From contig NW_006763131.1 in assembly GCF_000264905.1 (NCBI RefSeq), positions 3,469,951-3,533,950 on the forward strand: a DNA stretch of 64,000 bases, written 5' to 3'. The translations under genes were made by a program, and so were the position numbers. Shown piece by piece: positions 45,734-55,209 of the stretch. Under the pieces are notes generated by a model that had not been told where the DNA came from, searched no databases, and worked only from the letters and a program-made list of their open reading frames with translations. The stretch comes from Stereum hirsutum FP-91666 SS1. Lineage: Eukaryota > Basidiomycota > Agaricomycetes > Russulales > Stereaceae. Numbering within the stretch: position 1 is the first letter of the stretch; every line of letters starts with the position of its first letter.

Positions 45734-47028
45734 AGAGGTTGCACCGTACCCGTTCCGCTTTATCGTCATTCTTAACCACAGTAAGTCTTTGTTCCTATTC
45801 CTTCCGCAACATGCACAGCTCCGTTCGCCTACAGTATGATCCCACTCTGCCTTATAATCTTACATTCAATGTTTGGATGCCCCCCTACTTTTGCTTGCCG
45901 TCCGTCACTTCCGCTGACCGCTTCTTTCCCGATTCACAGACGTTTGTTGTTTTTCACCCAACCCAATACATGTTTTCACCTTGATGGATTTGGACTATGA
46001 AACAATGAATCGTTATGTCAAGCCGTCCACGACATTGTGCCCTTACCTGGAGTGTCTGCCCGGAGCGGACTCCTCCACGTATAACCAACGAAATACTCCG
46101 AACTTCTCACCAGTTCTCACCTCTTCAGGACCGTTCTGCGTATCGACTACGACGAGTCGGCAGTGACTGCGTCTTGTTAGAATTGTTCGGCGATCTATAG
46201 ACAACCTGTCTATCGTATACAAACGGTTCTGTCAGGAGGATTCGTGCTCGCCTTATCGCTTACCTCGAAGAGAGCCTCCTTTCGCCTTTTCACTTGTTGA
46301 CTGGCGCTTATTTCCATTGCGAACTTGAAGCTTGAAGCCGGGTTGGTCTCGAGAGTTGAGGCTGCTGATCGCGCTCAGGAATTTCAGCCACGTCACTGTG
46401 CCGTCCATAACTCTGCACTTCCAGAGCTCACATCGGACGTCTCGCGACTTCCGTGTCTGTCTCATGGTGGGGATCTGAGGACTTATGGACGAACCGATCG
46501 GACCTAGGACTCGTAAGATACAGACGATGTTAGGATAGTTCACAACTTACTACAGCCTGTCAAGGTAAAATGCGAGATGTCATCGGTTGAATTCACCATG
46601 GATGTCTGATAACCTCGCAGCATACGCCTTGAGACTGTACAGAGTTGGTGATCGAGAGCAGTTAGTACAAAGCCCAACACCAATCGTGTGGAAAGTGCGA
46701 GGCAAATGACAAGTTTATCCTTACGAACATGATTCGTGGGATATTCCGGTTGACTGGCCCCACGTGATCATACGCGTCGAAGTCTCGACGCGTCGCGTTC
46801 GCGTCTTCGCGTCTGTTGAGTGGCACGGAAGGTCTCGTTCGCCAGTTACATAAATTCCGGGCAGGCCTGCAGCCTTCCCCCCTTCCCCCTTTTACCCCTA
46901 AGGCTTCCGACGTCTTTTCATCTTTCGGCTCTTGCGCACCCTAGCCTTGGATTTACTTCACGTCTATCACTAACCCTTGCTTGTGTCGACTGTCGACTTC
47001 TACCTACGCGTACTGGTGTTTACTGGCC
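45734..47028. other. Non-coding region, 1.3 kb, with an MCB-like palindrome near its end
   Basis: No gene is supported. Near 46760-46793, upstream of the homeodomain gene, there is a CACGTG E-box and an inverted pair ACGCGTCGA-agtc-TCGACGCGT (46772-46793), which contains two MluI cell-cycle-box-like ACGCGT cores. A pyrimidine-rich stretch follows near 46870-46930, typical of fungal core promoters. Confidence 0.4.
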
Positions 47029-48566
47029 ATGGCCTCCAATTCACCCCTTGCTCGTGCGGATTCTATCGCGAGTATATCATCCGACGATGCGGCAAGCTCT
47101 CTGAGCATTCCAGTTGGTGGTCCCGACGCGTCACCCATCTCCGGATCAGCGTCAGCGGTGGGGAGCGCGGGTGGCACGACAGGCGGCGATGGAGAGAAGA
47201 GGACGCGGAAAAGGTTCACGGAGTTGCAGCAGACGATGCTGGAAAATATGTTCCATAGGACGTCACATCCTACGCGGGAGGAACGCGAGGCACTCGCGAA
47301 CAACTTTGGAATGTGAGTCCTCTTCGCTTCTTTGCATTTTTTTTTGTTTGGTCGCGTCATGGGCATGGGGGCGAATACCTCGGTTTCAGACTCACTGTGA
47401 CGCCTTCCGACGCGTTTCGTGTTCCTTTTCTGCGCGTGAATTGTGGGCTGATAACTTGTACGCGCAGGCAAGCAAAATCTGTGACCATTTGGTTCCAAAA
47501 TCGTCGTCAGAACGAGCGTAAAGCGACGCGTCACACACCCACCAAGTCTTCCCCTTTATCCCCCCATACAATCGCCTCTGCTCCCAACGCGTCCTATTTC
47601 AGCCCATCCTACAACGCTCCCACACCTTATACGCCCTACGCCGCGCCAGCCGACACCCCGCACGCGAGCACAACTAATCCTGTCCGGCGCACGTATTCCA
47701 TGCCACATCGGACGGCACACGACCGAGAAAGAGAACGCGAGGCTACGTTCTTCTTGTCCCCGACTCCTCAGCCCACGCGTTCCAGCACTCCCAAAGCCAA
47801 ACACTTGCATCACACCCATATCCACTCCCACAGCCTCCAGAATCGTCCTTCGCTCGACCAAGTCGCGACTCTCAACGAGCTCCGCACCGCACCTCCACAC
47901 ACCCCCAAACGTCCCCCTCGAGCACACACTTACGGTGCCTCCGGTGCACTCTACGATAACATGCCCAGCTCTCCACTCGCTCCGCCTAGCCCGCCACCAC
48001 GCGAGTACGTCGAGTTCGGGAAGAAGAGGACTACGACGAAGACGTTGGAGTGGGCCTGTGCGGCTGCGAGGTTGGTGAATAAGGAGGGTGGGAGTATGAG
48101 AGCTGGAGGAAGATCGGACCTTGAGGATGTGTATGAGGGGAATGAGAGTTCGGGGGCGTCGCCGTTGGTCAGGCGGCACAGTGAGCCATTCTTGGGTGGG
48201 TCGGGCAGGAAAAGTGGTGGCAGTGCGGGGTCAAGTAGGCACGGTCAACGGTCGCGATCGAGGAAAGGGGAGCGGGAGCTAGAAAGAAGCACGAGTCGGA
48301 GGAAGGAAGGGCCTACTAAGTCTCATAAAAAGGAGAAGAGGGAGCTGGTTGAGGAAGGAGGAGGCGAGGAAACAGAAGAGGATGAACCAGAGCTGATTAC
48401 GCCGTTCGGTAGTCAGGAGTACGCAGGTTATCGTGCACAGTCGAAGGGTAAGGGAAAGGCCGTGGAGGATGACAGCATGGATGTCGATGTTGTCAGCGAG
48501 GGAGGGAACAACGCAGAGTTCGACGCTGCGCTGATACTAGCTCAAATGGGGAGGGCGATGAGATAG
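47029..48566 (+). CDS. Homeodomain transcription factor (460 aa)
   Basis: Exons 47029-47312 and 47468-48566. The start is the ATG followed by ASNSPLARADS. Residues about 57-117 form a homeodomain: EKRTRKRFTELQQTMLENMFHRTSHPTREEREALANNFGMQAKSVTIWFQNRRQNERK, with the conserved W, F, N and R of helix 3. The intron splits it between helices 2 and 3. The rest is Ser/Pro-rich, then Arg/Ser- and Glu/Lys-rich, ending in an acidic-helical FDAALILAQMGRAMR. It is a nuclear DNA-binding regulator. It lacks the features of the A or B mating-type homeodomain pairs (no partner gene, typical rather than atypical homeodomain length), so a mating role is not suggested. Confidence 0.88.
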
Positions 48567-49017
48567 TCGAATAAGCGATGGGTATGAATACGAGTTGACG
48601 ATGTTTCTCATAACTTTATATAATCAGATATGGTTACGCGGTTGTTCGACTGAGAGAGCTCGATAATGCATGAGAGGATAAGGAGGTTATCCAAGTTGCC
48701 TCCGTCTGAATCTGGATGGCGTTCAACACGGACCGATCGGACCAGGGCCACACCAGTGACACCACGACCATGTGGGTGCCACAAAGTTCTCGAGTTCGTC
48801 GTCGATGATGGCGTTCGGTTTGGGGCGGAAATAGCGAGTATCAGAGCACCACAATTGCGTCGGGATGACATCACAAACACCACCCGTCATCGACGCCAGT
48901 CTCCGTTCTACTATAAAATGACAGACCAAAGTGCCGCTCATCCTCGCTTCCAACTTCACGTACCAAACACACTTTCAAACAAACCCACAACACCCACAAC
49001 AATCCACCGCACCCACT
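48567..49017. other. Intergenic region before the small hydrophilic protein
   Basis: About 450 bp. A CTACTATAAAATGAC motif near 48910 gives a plausible TATA box about 105 bp before the next ATG, and a CA-rich leader follows. No gene is seen. Confidence 0.4.
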
Positions 49018-49496
49018 ATGTCTTCCGGAGCCATGCAATCCAATGTCGGTAACTCTCAGGTGTACAACGACGGCGACCAGAGGTATGTTCTCTTTTTGGA
49101 CAACCGGGTGTTGTCGAACGACATCAACTTCCCTCACAGGACGAGCAAAGGTCAGCAGGATGTCCAGCCCGCCTTCGAAGGGGGCCAGCAGAACTCCCAT
49201 AATGTCCTCGACTCCAAGTATGTTACTTCCCTCCGTAACCCGTGTGCGACTCTCTCTAACGACATCCTCCATTGTCGGTGAAATTTAGGGACCAGCGCAG
49301 CCTAGCAAATACTCTCGCCGCTGCAGAAAAGCAAGCACAAGACGAGAAGCCATCACGGGTGTCCGTCGAGGACCATACCGCTCCAGCTGAGCGTCACGGT
49401 AACGAGCCATCAAGGGGCGCGAAGATCGACAAGGAGCTGCATGCGGAGGAGGAAGAGTTGATGAAGAAGAAGGGCGGTTTCGGTCCTTCCGTATAG
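49018..49496 (+). CDS. Small hydrophilic conserved protein (116 aa)
   Basis: Exons 49018-49082, 49140-49217 and 49289-49496. The product (MSSGAMQSNVGNSQVYNDGDQR..., EGGQQNSHNVLDSKDQRSLANTLAAAEKQ..., ending ELMKKKGGFGPSV) is very rich in Gln, Asn, Glu and Lys, with no signal or membrane segment. It resembles small fungal stress-induced hydrophilic proteins, but I cannot name a family. A TATA-like box and CA-rich 5' leader suggest strong expression. The last six codons and the stop are repeated at 54266-54286 as the edge of the tandem duplication. Confidence 0.72.
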
Positions 49497-50095
49497 ATGC
49501 TCGGTCATGACGCTTTGTTGATGGAAGTCAAAATGTTGTCGCGTGTACTCTAGATGTATTATTATGGCGACATGTATTTGTTCGTTGTCGTTGCTGATGC
49601 AGCCCACGAAACTGGGGGAAGGAATGTTCAAGTCTCTGATGACGTTGACGCGCTCAAACAGGCTCAAACAGTGGGCAGAATCTGGTGGCTTCGGTAATGG
49701 CCGCAAGCCTGTGAGCTCTTTTCTTCATCCCCATGAAAACATACAGCTACCCACTGTCTGTCGTGGACACAGGTGAAGCGTAGCATGCCAGAATGGTAAT
49801 TCCATCTCTTAGCCAACAATTAAACATGAGTGAAGTTAGCTGTTCACGACATACAGTTCATCAGCCGGGGTGAAAACTCGGCAGAGCAAGTCATCTCTTC
49901 CCGGTTTTTGTTCTCCTGATACCTCCCCAATACACAGTGAGTCTTTGGCAGCAAGGATTAACCGCTGAAATATGATTCTTTCGACAGGTTTCTGATATTA
50001 TCTCACAGGGGAGGGCTCATCATTAGACGGCACTATTGTACTCAAGACTCGCTTTCCGTCGGGAACGATGGCTTCTCTTTCTTTTCTTGTTCTCT

Positions 50096-50251
50096 TTTTG
50101 GACGCGGATTGATAGCGCGACCTTTATGCTCAGCATGGCTAGGAATCTTTCGGAATCTGGTCGAACGCACAGCCGTTCACTTTGACTGGGTTCTCCCTAA
50201 TTATTTCCCTTTTCGGAAAGCAACGTGGGCGCTTATTTATCCCTGCATTGT
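50096..50251 (+). promoter_or_regulatory. Promoter block identical in both tandem copies (copy A)
   Basis: 156 bp are identical to 54888-55043 in copy B, whereas surrounding DNA and exons differ at many positions. It ends about 170 bp before the start codon. A TATA box TATATAAG follows at 50290-50297, with CATTGT and a pyrimidine-rich leader. Identity this long suggests a constrained regulatory element or recent gene conversion. Confidence 0.6.
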
Positions 50252-50289
50252 GCGCGCCACTCGTTGCTATTGGTCCCGCGCGCCACCGA

Positions 50290-50297
50290 TATATAAG
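50290..50297 (+). promoter_or_regulatory. TATA box of tandem gene A
   Basis: TATATAAG lies 124 bp before the ATG at 50421, inside a segment conserved with copy B (55079-55086). Confidence 0.6.
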
Positions 50298-50420
50298 AAG
50301 CTCTTTTGTCTGCTCTGCGTTTATCTCTTGCTTCAGTACAATCATCTCGCCCACAACGCGACACACGATTAATCACTTGTCAACTCCGATCCATACATAA
50401 CTCACTTCGAGGCAGCAAAG

Positions 50421-53400
50421 ATGCTCCTCCTCGGCCAGATCATACTCTGGCTTTCATATCTCGCATTGGTGACAACGCCAATGCTCAATAGCTTCCCCTT
50501 CGAACTCATCAAGACACTCTCCCCCGCCACCAACTTTATCGGCCTCCTCTCCGGCGCTACAGACTCTCTCCCCCGGCTCCCCATCGCAGACCTCTTTCCC
50601 GTCCTCAATATGTCTGGCTTGTGGTATCAACGTTCGGACTTAGAGGAGTTGCTGATGTTCCAAGTTGCATTCATCCCCACCATGGCGGCCATCGTTCTGG
50701 CTATCGTGAGTTCGATTATCTTTTCATTCCTCATTCTTGGGTGTCGGGTGTCGGGTGGCGGGTGTCTGTGTGGCGAGTGTCAGTGTGGCGCCATACTCAC
50801 AGTGTGCTGTTGTTGGTCCATAGGTGCTACTCCTCATCACTCACATCGACGATGAAAGATTAGCGGAACTTTTTCTGGGGCGCATTGATGAACATCTCAG
50901 TACGAGGGTGAGTTGGTCTTCACATCGTACGACGTGCAAGCTTGCTGACAGCGATTGGCTCTCTGCTCATTGCACACATCCCCGTCGATGCCTCTGACAC
51001 CATCCTCAGATCGACGCCATTCATATTCAGGTGTCACAAAACGTTGCTGTCGTCTCGCCCCACCGCAGAACCCGTAAACACTCGTCGCGTAAAGGCAACA
51101 GCGTCCCCCTACGCGTCGTCGAGATCTCTCGCGACGCGACGACGTGTCTGAACCATGTCGATGAGGTGCGTGTCCTTTTGGCTATCTGTACTTCATATCC
51201 CTTTTCTGAATGACCGCTTTTGTACAGAATGCGCGCGAATTGGAGCTCGATGCCCTGGTCGGATTCAAGACATACGGCCAAATTCCGTCGAACGTCACGG
51301 CACCTATCGAGAGCCTGGGTCATCACGAATCCTTCGAGGAACCTCTCGAGGAATATCGTGACATGGCTTCCGAGGTCGAAGTGGTAGTCAACGTATTGGT
51401 ATCTGGTGTCCCCACTCCCGATTCGACCACGCCCCCGCCCTTGCCCTTGCCCTCGCCGACGCCCTCAGTGATCACCACGCTCGCCCCCATCACGACCTCT
51501 TCGCACGAGACGGCCGTTCAGCAAAGCGAGGACCCAGGCTCGACACCTACCACGCCAGGCGAAACCGAGGGCGACTCTATCCCCACTTCCACAGCAGCCA
51601 GCACCCCAGACTCCACTTCGTCCGACATCATCGCCACCACCACGCCCGACCTCCCCACGCCTTCGGTTCTCGCACCAGACGCGGTCGCCAATCTCGAGAA
51701 CGTCGATGGAGATGAACTGGACACCCAGGACGTCAACGCTTGCTTTACTGGAGGGAATGAGATGGTGCACGACGTAGTCGTGCCTTCGACAGGCAGCCCC
51801 GATATCGACCGACCGGCAGGCATGCTCATGCGCTCGGCGGCAGCGAAGTCTCTTGGCCATGACTCCTCCACGGTACCTCCTGTGAGGATGCTCACGACCG
51901 CCATTGATCCCACTATGCCCGGGCCTGGCCCCGAGTTCACGGGTATGAAGATTGACATTCAGGCCCTTCTCTCATCCGCACCTGCACACCCTACCAATGA
52001 GCAACCTACGGCTACTTCGACCAACAAGTTTTTGTCAGCTCTGTTCCCTGGCCACCGCGAATCTGAGGACCATTTCGCTTCAAGGGAGTCTGAGAAAGAT
52101 GCCAGCACATCATCCGTAAGTACATCGTAATTTTATTTAATTCCAATACTGACAGCCCCTCAAAATATACAGACGGACTCGAGCTCTCCCTCTAGCGGTC
52201 AAAGCGTCAGCCTTCCGCATACGGACAGCTCTGAAATCATCAGGCCCCTGAGCCCCCCGGACGCCCCGACCACTCCGCGGAGGCAACGTCAAGAGAATCC
52301 AGCCCATGGTCTCGACTCCGCGCCCGATGCATCGCCTGCCAGCGACGCCCTATCCTCCGGACCCCACCCGCCGGGTTTCAAATCGATCACTATCGAGGAA
52401 CTGTCTGCCTCTGAACGTGACAGAAAAACAGACGCAACTGACGGTGAAAAGCAAGACAACAACTCGGACGCACAACCGTCTCCCGCTCCAATCACACCTT
52501 CCGTGTACCATCCCGTCGATGTGAATCTCCTTCGAAGACGCCCGTCTCTCCCAGATCTGGGATCGGTCTTCCTGGCCGAGTTAGATGACACTAACGACAG
52601 CGAAGATCAGCCCGTCAATAGAGTCGTGTTTCGAGAACGCACGCCTCTCGATTTTCGATCCCACTTCTTCTTTGGGCGCAGGCGATCTGGTAAGCTGAAC
52701 TAATACATCTTGTTGGTCATGGGCAGTAATCTAATCCAACCTTACTCTTTGTTTGCTAGCACATTAGACTCGCCACTATCCGACCATCACCCTGACCCTA
52801 GCCTCGAATCTTCCTCTGCTGGGCCCATCTCGGAAGACGAAAGGGACGAAATCTTGTCAAAGCTTCTTCCCGCCCACGAGATCGACTATGACGCAGATGA
52901 GTCTGACTTTGAAGACGACGACGACGACGCGGACGACTGGGACTTCCATCCAAATTTGGACGGTGCAACTCCCTTCATCCCTCCAGCTCCTATTATCTCT
53001 TCAGATCCAGCTCCGACAATTCCAACTGCCCCCTCCCCAGCTCCAGCCTCGACAATTCCAACTTCCCTCTCTCCGACACTTCCTGCCGGTATCCCACGCC
53101 CAAGAATCCCTTACACACCGCTCAAGAAACCTGGCACTTTCTCCGGACTCTGGGACGCTGCACACGCTGCCCATTCCAAAGGCCAGACTTGGCTCGCTGC
53201 AAGGCTTCTTCCGGAACGGTTCCCGATGTTCTGGAGTCCGACTGCGAGGTCGTGGGCGGACGAGGTGGAGGAGGATATGTTCAGAGAGGCGTTAGATGCG
53301 AAGCTGATTGGTGAAGGCGGACGAGTTCTGACGGCCGAAGAACTAGCATCGGTTCCCGATGGTTTGGAGTCCGACTGCGAGGTCGTGGCGGATGAGGTGG

Positions 53401-53492
53401 AAGAGGGTATGCCGAGAGAGGCATTGGAGGCGAAGCTGACGGGTCCAGGAGGACAAGGTCGGACGGCTGAAGAACTTGCAAGTCCTCGATAG
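50421..53492 (+). CDS. Novel two-TM protein with Ser/Pro/acidic tail, tandem copy A (884 aa)
   Basis: Six exons: 50421-50705, 50824-50907, 51010-51165, 51228-52115, 52173-52689 and 52768-53492. The N-terminus has a hydrophobic segment (LGQIILWLSYLALVTTP) and a second at residues about 80-103 (FIPTMAAIVLAI joined to VLLLITHI), so it is probably a membrane protein. A basic segment (RRTRKHSSRKG) follows. The next 500 residues are low-complexity Ser/Thr/Pro with Asp/Glu, probably disordered. The acidic block DESDFEDDDDDADDWDF precedes a conserved LWDAAHAAHSKGQTWLAARLLPERFPMFW. The C-terminus has two 35-residue units (WADEVEEDMFREALDAKL..., then ADEVEEGMPREALEAKL...RTAEELASPR). I know no family with this layout. 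Joining exons 5 and 6 with the acceptor at ACATTAG keeps the frame in both copies, which supports the model. Confidence 0.72.
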
Positions 53493-53613
53493 CCTCGCTC
53501 AAGATCAGGGCTCGAGATGATATGGCCAAGAAGTCGACGAAGTTCTTCCATCACCACTCTGCACCCGTCCACCGATTCGTCGCCGGATATCACTTCGTGG
53601 ACAATGCCGATTT

Positions 53614-53699
53614 GGACTATCGCGCAGGCCTGTCGGGCAGATCTACCAGCAGACGGGGGACGCCCTGATTGCTGCTAGATCTGCCTGACTATAAGTCCA
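53614..53699. repeat. Hairpin-forming inverted repeat downstream of gene A
   Basis: GTCGGGCAGATCTACCAGC and GCTGCTAGATCTGCCTGAC can pair around a 20-nt loop, with an outer GGACT/AGTCC stem. The same structure occurs in copy B at 58288-58372 with a better stem. It lies about 120 bp after the stop. Confidence 0.6.
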
Positions 53700-53835
53700 G
53701 GATCGCGACGATTCAAAGGGGACATTGTGAGTTCGACACATCACTCCTCATCTTTCTTCCCTGTTGTTCCAACTCGGTATGGATGCCCTTCGGACTACAC
53801 GACTGTCATGACGAGGCGTGGATGGTTTGATGTTT

Positions 53836-53990
53836 GCTGCTAGATTTTCTCCTTTCTTCTTCTCGTCTCTATCTCTTTCTTTTCGCAATCTCGTGTCTAT
53901 TTCTTTCTTTTCGTAATCTCGTCCTTATGCCTCTCTTTTCACAATCTCGTTTCTATCTCTTTCATTCGGCAGTCTTGTCCTATGCCCGGC
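53836..53990. repeat. Pyrimidine-rich minisatellite downstream of gene A
   Basis: Imperfect units of about 27-33 nt around CTTTCTTTTCGCAATCTCGT repeat four to five times. Copy B has the same array (about 58505-58720) with a different number and order of units. Confidence 0.6.
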
Positions 53991-54887
53991 ATACTCTCGT
54001 GCCCCCTTTCATCTCCTGTACCACCCACTTCCGGTCCTGTCTACTTACCAAGCTGCCCGCACACTATGGCGGGCCTGTTGCGGACTGGCGTCTGTTCTAC
54101 GCTACAGTTCGCTTCTTAGCATCACCTCGTACTATATGCTTTGGTACGCTTGCTTGAGCTTAACTTGTATTTAGACGGAAGTACGTAGATTCACCGAGCG
54201 CCGCCGGATGTGCGACGCAAATTTGCGCAATGGCAAGACTGACTATCGCCCATACGCTGCAGCCACGGTTTCGGTCCTTCCGTATAGATGCCCGTTCACG
54301 ACGCTTTGTTGATAGAAGTCAAGATGTTGTCGCGTGTATTCTAGATGTATTATTATGGCGATTTGTATCTGATGATTGTCGTTGCTGATGCAGCCCACGA
54401 AACTGGGGGTGTCAATGTCAAAGTCTGTGATGGTGACGTTGACGCGTTCAAACAGGCTCAAACAGTAGGTACATGGAATCTGGCTTCGGTAATTGCCGCA
54501 AGCCTGTGAGCTCTCTCCTTCATCCCATGAAAAACTACAGCTACCCTTTGTCTGTCGTGGACACAGGTAAAGCGTAGCATGCCAGAATGGTAATTCCACT
54601 TTTTACCCAACAATTAAATATGAGTGAAGTTGGCTGTTCACGACATGCAGTTCATCAGCCGGGGTGAAAACTCGGCAGAGTAAGTCGTCTCCTCCCAGTC
54701 TCTGTTCTCCTGATACCTCCCCAATACACAGTGAGTCTTTGGCAGCAAGGATTAACCGCTGAAATATGATTCTTTCGCCAGGTCTCTGACATTATCTCAC
54801 AGGGGAGGGCTCACCCGCAGCCGCATCATCGCAATCAGACCCGCTTTTCGTCGGGAACGAAGCCTTCTCTTTCTTTTCTTGTTCTCC

Positions 54888-55043
54888 TTTTGGACGCGGA
54901 TTGATAGCGCGACCTTTATGCTCAGCATGGCTAGGAATCTTTCGGAATCTGGTCGAACGCACAGCCGTTCACTTTGACTGGGTTCTCCCTAATTATTTCC
55001 CTTTTCGGAAAGCAACGTGGGCGCTTATTTATCCCTGCATTGT
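54888..55043 (+). promoter_or_regulatory. Promoter block identical in both tandem copies (copy B)
   Basis: Exact match to 50096-50251. The first differences after it are short indels (for example TGTTGCG against TGTGCG). The TATA box TATATAAG follows at 55079-55086, 124 bp before the ATG at 55210. Confidence 0.6.
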
Positions 55044-55209
55044 TGCGCGCCACTCGTTGCGGTCCCGCGCGCCACCGATATATAAGAAGCTCTTTTGTCT
55101 GCTCTGCTTGCTTGTTTATCTCTTGCTTCAGTACAATCATCGCCCACAACGCGACACACGATTAATCACTGGTCCACTCCGATCCTCAACTCACTTCGAG
55201 GCTGCAACG

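Larger units (their letters stand above)
49475..54265. repeat. Tandem segmental duplication, copy A (4.8 kb)
   Basis: Copy A and copy B (54266-58995) lie head to tail without spacer. Copy A begins inside the last codons of the small hydrophilic gene (CGGTTTCGGTCC) and ends GCTGCAGCCA. Copy B starts with the same CGGTTTCGGTCC and ends CCTGCAGCCA. Promoter, six exons, introns and downstream minisatellite are all colinear. Confidence 0.92.

Noticed and set aside
47029..48566. Mating-type homeodomain gene
   Set aside because: No divergent partner homeodomain gene and no flanking mating-locus markers; the homeodomain is of ordinary length.
50109..50372. 87-codon frame upstream of tandem gene A, also present in copy B
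   Set aside because: Its conservation follows from the identical promoter DNA; it spans the TATA box and leader, and the two frames diverge after the block because of indels rather than codon-preserving changes.
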